Positions 1-7,251 of a stretch of DNA of 11,037 bases are shown one piece after another (position 1 is the first letter of the stretch; each line of letters starts with the position of its first letter). Under the pieces are notes generated by a model. The model was not told where the DNA came from. It ran no database searches and saw only the letters and a list, made by a program, of their open reading frames with translations. The translations under genes were made by a program, and so were the position numbers. This DNA comes from Planctomycetota bacterium (GTDB lineage Bacteria > Planctomycetota > Planctomycetia > Pirellulales > Pirellulaceae), in NCBI GenBank assembly GCA_019347795.1, contig JAHWKS010000084.1:1-11037 (forward strand), in the 5' to 3' direction.

Positions 1-289
1 GGTGGATGCGAGGTTGGACCACTGCAACTCTGGTGCCACCGAAGGGTGCTATCGCAACAGTCCGCGGGGGGCTGTTGACTTCGCCGCCGCGTAACCTAAA
101 TCCATGTAAGGGAATGGCGCGCAAAGGAAAACCTAGAAGATTGCCCAATTGCTAAATACACCCCTGATCGCCGACATGCCACCTTGGAAGGTTTTGAGCC
201 TACGCTGCGGAATTAATGAAGGCGAGGCAGTCGGCGCCCACAGTCAGTGGCGGATTTGAGTCGGTGTCGAGCCCCCTACGAGGAATCTT
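1..289. other. Leader region without a confident gene
   Basis: No convincing gene is visible in this stretch upstream of the response regulator. A short open frame enters from the left edge and ends at a TAA at 92-94 (about 30 residues). It could be the tail of an upstream gene, but it shows no recognisable motif. A TTGACT at 75-80 resembles a -35 box, but no good -10 box follows at normal spacing. I see no RNA gene and no strong terminator hairpin. Confidence 0.4.
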
Positions 290-1687
290 ATGAAGCGCGG
301 ATCGCTCCTGTTGGTTGACGATGATCCCCACGTGCTGGAGTCGATGGCCGACTGGCTGCGCGAGCAGGGGTACGGGGTGGATGAGGCCGCCACCCGGCGC
401 GACGCGATTGCCCGGCTGGGACGTCATGCATACGACCTCGTGCTCGCCGACGTGCGGCTTCCCGACGGCGATGGCTTTGATGTGCTCGCGCATGCCCGCG
501 AGCATCGTCCTGAATCGACCGTGATTCTGATCACCGGCTACGCGACAGTTGAGACGGGGGTCGAGGCGCTGCGGGCCGGCGCCTTCGACCTCCTCACCAA
601 GCCGCTCATCGACGAGGAGCTGCTGATGGCCATCGACCGTGCGCTCTCGCAGCGGAAGGTGATGGAGGAGAACAAGCAGCTCAAGGCCCAGCTCGATCTG
701 CGCTTCGGCATGGAGAACATCATCGGCGGCGATCATCGCATGCGCCGCATCTTTGACGTGGTCGACAGCATCGCCGACACGCGGGCCACCGTGCTGATCA
801 CCGGCGAGAGCGGCACGGGAAAATCGCTCATCGCCCGCGCGATCCACCGCCGCAGCGAGCGGCGCGACGGCCCCTTTGTGGAGATCGCCTGCGGCGCGCT
901 TCCCGAAACGCTCCTGGAGAGCGAACTTTTCGGCCACGTGGCGGGCGCCTTCACCGGCGCCGCCGGAGACAAGCTCGGCAAGTTCATGCAGGCCGACAAT
1001 GGCACGATCTTCCTGGATGAGATCAGCACCGCCTCGCCGAGCATGCAGGTCAAGCTGCTGCGGATCCTGCAGGAGTTCCAATTCGAGCAGGTGGGCGGCG
1101 CCAAGACCTTTCACGTCGATTGCCGCGTGATCCTGGCCACCAATGACGACCTCGGCCGGGCTGTGGCCGAGGGCCGCTTCCGGCAGGATCTTTACTACCG
1201 CGTGAACGTCATCAACATCGAGCTGCCTCCGCTCCGGGAGCGGGTGCTCGACATCCCGCTTTTGGCCCGGCACTTTCTCGGCAGCGTGTGCGAGGAGTCG
1301 GGAAAGCACGTGGAGGATTTCACCGACGACGCCCTCACGGTGCTCCAGCGATATCGCTGGCCCGGCAACGTGCGCGAACTGCAAAACGTCGTCGAACGGG
1401 CGGTGCTGTTGGGGAAAGGGTCGCTGGTCGGCGCCGATGATCTTCCTAAGCGATTGCTCGACGAGACGCCGATCACGGCCTCGTCGGCGCCTTCCCGCGG
1501 CCGCACGCTCAAAGAGGCGCTCGAAGGCCCCGAGCGGCAAATCATCCTGGAGGCCCTCGAGCAGCACAACTGGAACCGCAACTTGACGGCGGAAACGCTA
1601 GGGATCAACCGCACTACGCTGTACAAAAAGATGAAGCGGTTGGGGCTGGACGACTCGCCGCAGCTCACCGTCCGGTACGGCCTGTAG
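290..1687 (+). CDS. Sigma-54-dependent response regulator, NtrC family
   Basis: This is a 465-residue cytoplasmic activator that would remodel sigma-54 RNA polymerase after phosphorylation by a sensor kinase. The receiver domain (about 4-120) has the acidic pocket D10-D12, phospho-acceptor D54 in [12 protein letters not shown]82 and K104. A probable coiled-coil linker spans about 118-136. The AAA+ domain (about 143-375) has Walker A GESGTGKS (172-179), an intact GAFTGA loop (219-224) that contacts sigma-54, Walker B with D243-E244, and an [11 protein letters not shown] segment bearing the usual arginine finger. A Fis-type helix-turn-helix lies at the C-terminus ([20 protein letters not shown]). 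The length is normal for the family. ATG 290 is supported by GAGGA at 280-284, spaced 5 nt. No histidine kinase is adjacent in the window, so partner and targets are unknown. Its last 23 bp overlap the converging CAP gene. Confidence 0.95.
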   Translation: MKRGSLLLVDDDPHVLESMADWLREQGYGVDEAATRRDAIARLGRHAYDLVLADVRLPDGDGFDVLAHAREHRPESTVILITGYATVETGVEALRAGAFDLLTKPLIDEELLMAIDRALSQRKVMEENKQLKAQLDLRFGMENIIGGDHRMRRIFDVVDSIADTRATVLITGESGTGKSLIARAIHRRSERRDGPFVEIACGALPETLLESELFGHVAGAFTGAAGDKLGKFMQADNGTIFLDEISTASPSMQVKLLRILQEFQFEQVGGAKTFHVDCRVILATNDDLGRAVAEGRFRQDLYYRVNVINIELPPLRERVLDIPLLARHFLGSVCEESGKHVEDFTDDALTVLQRYRWPGNVRELQNVVERAVLLGKGSLVGADDLPKRLLDETPITASSAPSRGRTLKEALEGPERQIILEALEQHNWNRNLTAETLGINRTTLYKKMKRLGLDDSPQLTVRYGL

Positions 1688-2306
1688 CGGCGTCGGCCGT
1701 CGTATCCGCCTCGGCGCCGAACCAGGCGCAGGCGAACCCCCGGTAGAACACGGCGCCCACCGCCTTCCATCGCCATCGCGGCTTGCTCCAGACGCCGCGG
1801 TTGAGGATCACGTCCAGATGGGCCGGGCTGTCCCGCCACGCCCGCAGGGCGTGATCGGCGTTATCCACGTTGGACGCGGCGATCTCGAACCCGTAGCCGT
1901 CGTAGCCCGCGATCTCGCGCGGCTTCCTCCACATCACCGGCCAGGTGGACTTGTCCTCCGGTCGATAGATCCCGCCGGTCCACCGCATGCTTTCCGACCA
2001 GCAGTGCAGGTTGCCGGTGGCGGCGTGGGGGCGGTTGTGAAGCAGGTCCTTCACGTGCGCGAAGGCGACGGCCGTGAGACGCGGCGACAGCGCCGCCTCC
2101 GGCAGTCCCCTCGATTGCCGATAATCATTAATCAAGTCGGCCAGTCGCCATAGCTCCGCCGGCTGCCTGCGAACTTCCGTGGCGGTCCTCCATCGCAACA
2201 GCGGAAATGCGGCATTCGACGTTTCCGCGGCGGGGCAGACGGCGGCGGAGGTCCCGAGCAAAGTGGATTGCCAAAGAAACCGCCTGCGATGGATCGCGCG
2301 TTGCAT
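1665..2306 (-). CDS. CAP/SCP-domain secreted protein
   Basis: This 213-residue protein carries a divergent CAP (SCP/PR-1-like) domain at about 52-198. Such extracytoplasmic domains are common in planctomycetes, but their biochemical role is mostly unknown. The N-terminus has a basic RRRFL motif (residues 7-11) and a hydrophobic stretch ending near AAVCPAAE, which suits Tat or Sec export. C24 does not sit in a proper lipobox. CAP-like landmarks are [11 protein letters not shown] (59-69), H84 in [10 protein letters not shown]141 in GFEIAASN, H163 in [11 protein letters not shown] and a terminal [15 protein letters not shown] strand pair. These positions fit the usual His/Glu cavity residues, but I matched them by eye. 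ATG 2306 is the first usable start after an in-frame stop at 2397-2399. It lacks a clear Shine-Dalgarno sequence. The final codons overlap the response regulator on the other strand. Confidence 0.8.
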   Translation of the reverse strand: MQRAIHRRRFLWQSTLLGTSAAVCPAAETSNAAFPLLRWRTATEVRRQPAELWRLADLINDYRQSRGLPEAALSPRLTAVAFAHVKDLLHNRPHAATGNLHCWSESMRWTGGIYRPEDKSTWPVMWRKPREIAGYDGYGFEIAASNVDNADHALRAWRDSPAHLDVILNRGVWSKPRWRWKAVGAVFYRGFACAWFGAEADTTADAATGRTGR

Positions 2307-2398
2307 CTGACTTCTCGTGGAGGAACGATGCTCCCTCTTAGCATAGATGGAACCGACGCGTCGAGATGTGACGGCTCGCTTCGCAGAAGAAACGAGCT

Positions 2399-2482
2399 AC
2401 GCAAAGTCTCCGCCGCAGCGGAAACTCCGGCGCCGAGAATCGTGCGGCTGAGAAACCGCCGGCGATCCTTCGTCACGGGCAT
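2399..2482 (-). other. Second RRRFL-type export-signal-like segment, possible gene remnant
   Basis: From ATG 2482 (minus strand), preceded by GGAAAG about 9 nt upstream, the DNA reads MPVTKDRRRFLSRTILGAG and then an alanine-rich stretch ending AAAET. This is a plausible twin-arginine-type signal. The frame stays open to 2132 but then becomes a proline/arginine-rich shadow of the CAP gene, so no mature domain follows. It resembles the CAP gene's own N-terminus, and the 16-bp stretches at 2451-2466 and 2275-2290 differ at only one position and lie 176 bp apart. It may be the stub of a lost paralogue or of an earlier start of the CAP gene, or a short expressed peptide. Its frame differs from that of the CAP gene. 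Confidence 0.3.
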
Positions 2483-2490
2483 CGTCTTTC

Positions 2491-2519
2491 TTTCCAAGGC
2501 GGGTCGCACTTCCTATGAT
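2491..2519 (+). promoter_or_regulatory. Candidate sigma-70 promoter for the toxin-antitoxin-like pair
   Basis: A -35-like TTTCCA (2491-2496, 4/6 to TTGACA) and a -10-like TATGAT (2514-2519, 5/6 to TATAAT) are separated by 17 bp. Transcription would begin near 2526, about 40 nt before the antitoxin start. This is pattern matching by eye only, and planctomycete promoters are poorly defined. Confidence 0.3.
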
Positions 2520-2565
2520 GTATAGAGACAAAATGTGAATCTGTGGCGCCGCTGGGAGAAACCAA

Positions 2566-2802
2566 ATGGACCGTATCATTTTGGACTCGGCCTTGCTCGC
2601 AAATTTTGGCGGTCTTTCAGACCCTGTCGAAGTTTGTGACGAGTCGGGCAAGCGCATCGGCTACTTTACCCCGGTCGCCGCGCTCGACCACTATCGAACC
2701 GCCCAACCTCCGATAAGCCGCGACGAAATCGAGCGACGCAAACGCAATCTTACAGGGCGGCCTTTGCGGGACATTCTCGCGGATTTGGAGAAGCGAGCAT
2801 GA
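2566..2802 (+). CDS. Small antitoxin-like protein, partner of a RelE/ParE-type toxin
   Basis: This 78-residue protein sits directly before a RelE/ParE-like toxin gene and overlaps it by ATGA, the typical layout of a type II toxin-antitoxin module. The N-terminal half (MDRIILDSALLANFGGL, then a PVEVCDESGKRIGYFTP segment) looks like a short beta-rich domain of the kind found in small planctomycete antitoxin-like proteins. The C-terminal half is charged and helical (SRDEIERRKRN ... LRDILADLEKRA) and would suit toxin binding. No standard ribbon-helix-helix, HTH or Phd/YefM signature is visible, so DNA binding and autoregulation are not shown. ATG 2566 has a good GGGAG at 2554-2558, spaced 7 nt. 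The antitoxin role is inferred mainly from the neighbour. Confidence 0.7.
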   Translation: MDRIILDSALLANFGGLSDPVEVCDESGKRIGYFTPVAALDHYRTAQPPISRDEIERRKRNLTGRPLRDILADLEKRA

Positions 2803-3050
2803 AGTTCACGGTTCTCTGGACCGAAGAGGCCGAGGACGAACTTGCCGAGATCTGGATCGCCGCCGCCGATCGAACGGCGATCACGGTCGCCGCGAATCAA
2901 ATTGATGCTACGCTTCGCAATGATGCGACCCAGCAGGGTGAGTCTCGCGAGGGGGACGAGCACATTCTATTGGCGCCGCCGCTCGGAGTGCTATTCAAGG
3001 CATTGGCTGAAGATCGCATAGCCTACGTATTCACCGTTTGGCGATACTAA
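2799..3050 (+). CDS. RelE/ParE-superfamily toxin-like protein
   Basis: This 83-residue protein fits the compact RelE/ParE fold. It starts with a beta strand (MKFTVLW), then a long helix (EEAEDELAEIWIAAADR), a second helix (about 28-41), a GESRE turn (47-51) and terminal strands with PPLGVLF (60-66) and VFTVWRY (77-83). RelE members cleave mRNA at the ribosome and ParE members inhibit gyrase. Which applies here cannot be decided, because the catalytic RelE residues are not evident. Translation is probably coupled to the antitoxin: ATG 2799 overlaps the antitoxin TGA, and GGAG at 2787-2790 provides a ribosome site. The TAA overlaps by 4 bp the stop of the large converging TPR protein gene. The length is normal and there is no sign of disruption. 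Confidence 0.8.
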   Translation: MKFTVLWTEEAEDELAEIWIAAADRTAITVAANQIDATLRNDATQQGESREGDEHILLAPPLGVLFKALAEDRIAYVFTVWRY

Positions 3051-5659
3051 CGAGCCTTCGAGGCTTCGGCATCGTCCTCCTTTTCGCCCTCCACCATCTC
3101 CAGCAGCAGCCGATGCGCCGCGCGAAACCGCGGCGCCTCTTCCAGTGCGATCAGCACGTGCCGCTTCGCCGCGGCGTCTCCCCGCCGATGCAGGAGCCGG
3201 GCCAGGCGATAATGCGTCTCGGCCGGGTCGAGCGGGTCGAGCATCGCCAGCACGCGATACGCGGCAATGGCCGAGTCGTCATCGCCGAGCGCCTCCGCGG
3301 ACTGCGCCAGCTGCTCGTGCGGCGTGCGCACCAGCGGGTTCACCGCGAGCATCCGCTCGGCGTTTTCCCGCACCGCAGGCCAGTCTTCCTCTGCGGCGGC
3401 GAGCTCCATCAGCCGCACGTAAGCGTCGCCGGCGTCGGCCGAGCGAGAGGCCAACTCCGCGAGCACCGCCCGTTCTTCTTCAGTTTCGTTCAATTGCCGA
3501 TGGACGCGAGCCAGCAGGACGTCGGGATTGTCGGCGCCGATGGCGTCGGGATACAGTCGCCGCATCTCGTTGAGCGGCGCCTTGGCGTCTTCGAAGCGTT
3601 CCGCCTCGATGAGCTTCGTCGCCAAGATCTGCAGGCCGAGGTAGTTCTTCGGATGCTCGGCCGTCCAGGCTTCCCAGTCGGCGACCCCGGCCGTGGGAGG
3701 CAATTCCGGTTGCTCCCACTCCGCGTCGGGAGCGAGCGATTCAGCGCGGTTTCGGGCGAAGGCGGCGAACTCGTCATCCAGCGCCTGCAGCGAGCCGACG
3801 TATCGCTGGAGCGACTCATTGATCGGCATGCCGGCGCCCAAGTCGGTAAGCACCCGCTGGAGCGTCTCCAGCCCGTACTCGTCGATCAAGTATTCGACCA
3901 CGAGCGACGACTCGTAGTATGCGAACTGCAAGTGCGCGGCGCTGGGCGGATTGAGAAAGGCGCCGCTTAACTTGCTGACGGGCGTCAGCTCGCCTTCCAG
4001 GATCATCTTCCGATAAACGGGCGTCATCGCCTGCCCCCACGTGGGATTCTCCTGCCGCTCTTCGTAGACCGAGATTCCTTCGCTCAGCCAGCGGGGCATC
4101 TTGTTGTTCGTCTTGTGTAGCGTCACGACGTGGCAGAATTCATGCCACAGCACCGCCTCCCAGTTCGAAAGGCTCGCCCCCTGCGCCGCGGGACTGTTGG
4201 CGGTGATCACGCTGCCGAAGCAGACGCCCAAAAAGCCGGCGCCGCCGGGAAGCCCGAACGTGCGGATGGCGAAGTCCTTCTGCTGGTCAAAGATCTCCAC
4301 GACGATCGGCTTCTCCAGCGTCACGTCGTACTTCGCACACAGCTTTTCCTTCGCCTCTTGAAGCAGCATCAACACGCGGTCGCCGTAGATCTCCGCCTCG
4401 CGGGCCTCCATGCGGACGATGAATCCGCCGCCGTCTTCCTCCAGCGCCTCCAGCGTGCGAAACTTCTCGAGCCGGTCGTGCAGCGTCATCAGGTTGTACG
4501 CCAGCACGTCGTACGCGTCGCGGGCGTACACTTCCGCCGCGAGTCGCCAGCCTTCCTCCTCTTCCCCCAACCGCAACAGGTCCTGGCTCAACTGGGCTTT
4601 GGCGGGAAGGTAGCCGGGGTCCAGTTGCAGGGCCTTCCGCTGATACTCGGCGCCTTCGGCAAAGCGATACTTCTGCGAAAGTTTCTTGCCGATGAGATGA
4701 TCCGCCTCGGGATTGGCCGGCCAACTGCTGAGAGCCGCCGCCCGCCACAGCCGCTCGCCTTGCGGATCGGCGTCCAAGTGCGCCAGCACCGCCAGATACG
4801 CCCACGCCCGCGGCTCGCGGAGGTTCACATCAAGCGCCTGGTCGATCAGGGCGCGGGCTTCGTCGTACCGCTCTGCGTCGATGCGGTCATCCGCCTGGAA
4901 CAAGAGGCTTTCGACGTGCCGCGGGTTCCGCGACAGCGCCTGCTCCAGCATCTCGGCCGATTTCTCACTCTCCGACGGTGCATACGCCAGAGCCAGCTTG
5001 AAATACAGATCGGGATTGTCCGGCGTGATTTTGATTGCCTGCTCCAGCGACTCAGCCGCGAGGGCGAAGTCGTGCTTCTCCAGTGCGAGGTCGGCAGCGG
5101 CCAGATACGCCTCAACGTAATCGGCGCGGCCGCTCTTGGCGCGATCGTAGAAGTCCTCCAGCACGCGGCGCGGGTCGGCCCCGCGCTCCAGGAGCACGCG
5201 CCCTAAGATCACCAGGCCCGCCGGATCGCTGTATCGCCACGGGGTGCGGTTGGCGAGGGCCTCAATCTCCGCGAACAGCCGTTCCGCGTCCTGCGACCTT
5301 CCGTTCATCCGGTAGACGCGGCGGCCGAGGTATCGCAGGGCGATGCTGGAGGGATACCGCGGCAGCGCCTCCTCCAGCGTCGCCAGCGCCGCCTCGTACT
5401 CGCCGCGGGCCAGCTCCGCCTCGATCTTGACCTGCCGCCAATCCTCCAGCCACTCGCCGTCGGCGATCGTCTTCGCGGCCGCGGTCCGGCACTCATCGTA
5501 CCTGCCGGCGTGAAACAGCTTCCGCGCTTCCGCCAGGTCGGCGGCGATCGCGGGGCCGGCGGCGGATGAGAAAAGAACGAGAACGCCCGCGATGAGCAGC
5601 CGCCCCGCCCTTTCGACGCCAACCCCAGCGCCCCCGACTCGCGCGCAACGATACGTCAT
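3047..5659 (-). CDS. Secreted TPR protein with peptidase-MA-like (gluzincin) domain
   Basis: This 870-residue exported protein has a signal peptide (basic start, hydrophobic LLIAGVLVLFSSAAG, likely cleavage after AIA near residue 40). TPR-like helical repeats follow to about residue 380, with segments such as AEARKLFHAGRYDECRTAA and ALAAESLEQAIKITPDNPDL. A peptidase-MA-like metallopeptidase domain spans about 410-650. Its zinc site is H506-E507-F-C-H510, followed by WLSEG with E527 as third ligand, the gluzincin pattern. A second TPR block (about 665-850) and a charged tail ending EDDAEASKAR finish the protein. A protease acting outside the cytoplasm on proteins held by the TPR arms is plausible, but the substrate is unknown. 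I chose ATG 5659 because AAAGG lies about 7 nt upstream and the signal peptide follows directly. An upstream TTG at 5719 would add 20 residues without improving the signal. Confidence 0.9.
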   Translation of the reverse strand: MTYRCARVGGAGVGVERAGRLLIAGVLVLFSSAAGPAIAADLAEARKLFHAGRYDECRTAAAKTIADGEWLEDWRQVKIEAELARGEYEAALATLEEALPRYPSSIALRYLGRRVYRMNGRSQDAERLFAEIEALANRTPWRYSDPAGLVILGRVLLERGADPRRVLEDFYDRAKSGRADYVEAYLAAADLALEKHDFALAAESLEQAIKITPDNPDLYFKLALAYAPSESEKSAEMLEQALSRNPRHVESLLFQADDRIDAERYDEARALIDQALDVNLREPRAWAYLAVLAHLDADPQGERLWRAAALSSWPANPEADHLIGKKLSQKYRFAEGAEYQRKALQLDPGYLPAKAQLSQDLLRLGEEEEGWRLAAEVYARDAYDVLAYNLMTLHDRLEKFRTLEALEEDGGGFIVRMEAREAEIYGDRVLMLLQEAKEKLCAKYDVTLEKPIVVEIFDQQKDFAIRTFGLPGGAGFLGVCFGSVITANSPAAQGASLSNWEAVLWHEFCHVVTLHKTNNKMPRWLSEGISVYEERQENPTWGQAMTPVYRKMILEGELTPVSKLSGAFLNPPSAAHLQFAYYESSLVVEYLIDEYGLETLQRVLTDLGAGMPINESLQRYVGSLQALDDEFAAFARNRAESLAPDAEWEQPELPPTAGVADWEAWTAEHPKNYLGLQILATKLIEAERFEDAKAPLNEMRRLYPDAIGADNPDVLLARVHRQLNETEEERAVLAELASRSADAGDAYVRLMELAAAEEDWPAVRENAERMLAVNPLVRTPHEQLAQSAEALGDDDSAIAAYRVLAMLDPLDPAETHYRLARLLHRRGDAAAKRHVLIALEEAPRFRAAHRLLLEMVEGEKEDDAEASKAR

Positions 5660-5948
5660 GCACAACCTTTCCCTGTGCGCCGGCGGCAATCGGTCAAGCG
5701 GCGTCAGAAGGTCCCGCAACCGCCGGCTTCAACGTACTCCTTCCATGCACTCCTCGCGACGCGTCCTCCGCGGGTCGCCTTCCACAACATAAACCGAAAC
5801 GGCAACGGCGTGCAACTTAGCGGAAGCCGCGATCCGTTATGCTACAACGACCGCCCCTGGGCAGGTACAATTGGTTGCTGGTGGCTGCCGAAGCCGCGAG
5901 GGCGCCGCGTCGGCTTGACGGCGTGGGCTATTCACCAGGAATCCTCCG
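5660..5948. promoter_or_regulatory. Divergent intergenic region
   Basis: This 289-bp gap separates the minus-strand TPR peptidase from the plus-strand Uma2 gene and should hold promoters for both. A TTGACG-type -35 box near 5915 and a TACAAT near 5871 are present, but neither has a good partner element at normal spacing. Short open frames here show no protein-like features. AGGA at 5937-5940 serves as ribosome site for the Uma2 gene. Confidence 0.4.
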
Positions 5949-6614
5949 ATGGAGACGGTTGACAATCTCATCGAGCCGTTGCGACACTCGCCGCAACTTC
6001 CCCAAGCAGTCCGCTTGCTCACGAAGCAGTTGGAGTCGGAGCGACAGGCCCGCGAACGCTTTTATCGCGAGATGACGCCCGACCAGAAGATCGAATTCAT
6101 CGACGGCCGGATCATCTTGCGGCCCCCCGCCCGGAACCGGGAACTGGACGTGATGCTTTCGATCGCCACGCTGCTCAGCACGTCCGTGGGATTGCAGAAG
6201 CTTGGAACCGTCAAGTCGGCAAAGTGCCTGTGCGTTTTTCCGCGAAACGACTACGAGCCGGACGTCGTGTTTTTCGGCAAGCAGAAAGCGGCGACTCTGG
6301 AGCCGAACACGATGAAATTCCCCGTTCCCGATCTCGTGGTGGAGGTTTTATCCGATTCGACGGAGGAGCGTGATCGCGGCGTCAAGTTTGAGGACTTCGC
6401 GGTCAACGGCGTCGGCGAATATTGGATCGTGGACGCCGACACCGCGCAGATGGAGCAATACGTGCTCGACGCCGGCGCCTATGTGCTGCGGCTTAAGTCA
6501 TCCTCCGGCCGTGTTCGCAGCGAGGTCGTCGCGGGCTTCGAGATCGATATCGAAGCACTCTTTGACGAGCCGAAAACCCTCCGCGGTCTCCAGGCAATCA
6601 TGGCGGCCAAGTAA
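5949..6614 (+). CDS. Uma2-family (DUF820) endonuclease-like protein
   Basis: This 221-residue protein belongs to the Uma2 family, which has a restriction-endonuclease-like PD-(D/E)XK fold and is greatly expanded in cyanobacteria and planctomycetes. Its cellular function is unknown. Core motifs are visible: IEFIDGRI (48-55), EPDVVFF with D105, [10 protein letters not shown] with E132, [10 protein letters not shown] with K146 as probable catalytic lysine, and EYWIVD (157-162). D105, E132 and K146 make the nuclease triad appear intact. A helical extension of about 40 residues, rich in charged residues ([15 protein letters not shown]), precedes the core. ATG 5949 has AGGA at 5937-5940, spaced 8 nt. 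The Nudix-like gene follows 25 bp later on the same strand, so the two are probably co-transcribed, although no functional link is evident. Confidence 0.9.
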   Translation: METVDNLIEPLRHSPQLPQAVRLLTKQLESERQARERFYREMTPDQKIEFIDGRIILRPPARNRELDVMLSIATLLSTSVGLQKLGTVKSAKCLCVFPRNDYEPDVVFFGKQKAATLEPNTMKFPVPDLVVEVLSDSTEERDRGVKFEDFAVNGVGEYWIVDADTAQMEQYVLDAGAYVLRLKSSSGRVRSEVVAGFEIDIEALFDEPKTLRGLQAIMAAK

Positions 6615-6639
6615 CTCTCCCGCTTTCTTCCATCGCAAG

Positions 6640-7251
6640 ATGTCGATCGATCAGGAACGCGTGCTCGTGGTGCCGACGGAATTGCTCCATCGTTTGGGGC
6701 ACTTTCAGGGATTTACTTCCGATGTCGATCGCTACCTGGCGGAGCTGCTCAATCCGGAGCATGCCAGTTATCGCCCGCGGGCGCAGATGGAGCAGGATCC
6801 GTCATTCAAGCAGTTGATCCCGTACGTCATCTTTCAGCACCGTGACTCGGCCGGCGCCGTGCGGCTGTTCCATTACACCCGCGGAAGCGGGCAGGGGGAG
6901 CGGCGTCTGCACCGCAAGCGCAGCATCGGCGTGGGAGGGCATATCTCGATCGAGGACTCGCAGGTGGGCGGGCCGCCGTACGAAGAAGGAATGCGGCGCG
7001 AGTTGAGCGAGGAAGTCGATGTCGCCTCCCCCTACCGCCAGCGGCTGGTGGGGCTGATCAATGATGATGAAACCGACGTCGGCCGCGTGCACTTGGGCCT
7101 GGTGCACGTGTTCGAACTCGAGTCGCCGGCCGTCGAGCCGCGGGAGGACGACATCGCCGAAACCGGCTTCGCTCCCGTAGAGACGCTGCTGGCGGACCGG
7201 GAGCGGTTTGAAAGCTGGTCGCAGATTTGCCTGGAGGCGTTCCTTTGGTGA
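6640..7251 (+). CDS. MutT/Nudix-like predicted phosphoesterase (COG4112 type)
   Basis: This 203-residue protein resembles the predicted MutT-family phosphoesterases of the COG4112 type. The N-terminal part has [18 protein letters not shown] (8-25) and then [15 protein letters not shown] (51-65). A Nudix-like segment runs from GVGGHIS (97-103) to [10 protein letters not shown] (119-128). The metal-binding REUxEE core is intact at R120-E125. The loop between the GG pair and this helix is about seven residues longer than in the textbook box, and aspartate replaces the usual glycine after the EE pair. Nudix enzymes hydrolyse a nucleoside diphosphate linked to another moiety, but the substrate here is unknown. 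ATG 6640 is chosen because homology-like sequence begins there. The frame is open further upstream only as a shadow of the Uma2 gene. The ribosome site is weak. Its TGA overlaps the start of the desulfurase. Confidence 0.82.
   Translation: MSIDQERVLVVPTELLHRLGHFQGFTSDVDRYLAELLNPEHASYRPRAQMEQDPSFKQLIPYVIFQHRDSAGAVRLFHYTRGSGQGERRLHRKRSIGVGGHISIEDSQVGGPPYEEGMRRELSEEVDVASPYRQRLVGLINDDETDVGRVHLGLVHVFELESPAVEPREDDIAETGFAPVETLLADRERFESWSQICLEAFLW

Noticed and set aside
113..130. TGGCGCG at about 115-121, resembling the -24 element of a sigma-54 promoter
   Set aside because: The required GC-containing -12 element (TTGC-type) is absent at the correct spacing, where the sequence reads GGAAA.
200..1567. 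Long minus-strand open frame (455 codons) opposite the response regulator
   Set aside because: It is antisense to a gene with full receiver, AAA+ and HTH motifs, has no recognisable domain of its own, and such frames are expected in GC-rich coding DNA.
2235..2240. C24 of the CAP protein as a lipoprotein cysteine
   Set aside because: The residues before it (SAAV) do not form a normal lipobox, so ordinary signal peptidase cleavage is more likely.
3038..5206. Plus-strand open frames of 310 and 358 codons inside the TPR peptidase gene
   Set aside because: They are antisense to a protein with signal peptide, TPRs and a zinc site, and their composition is that of shadow translations.
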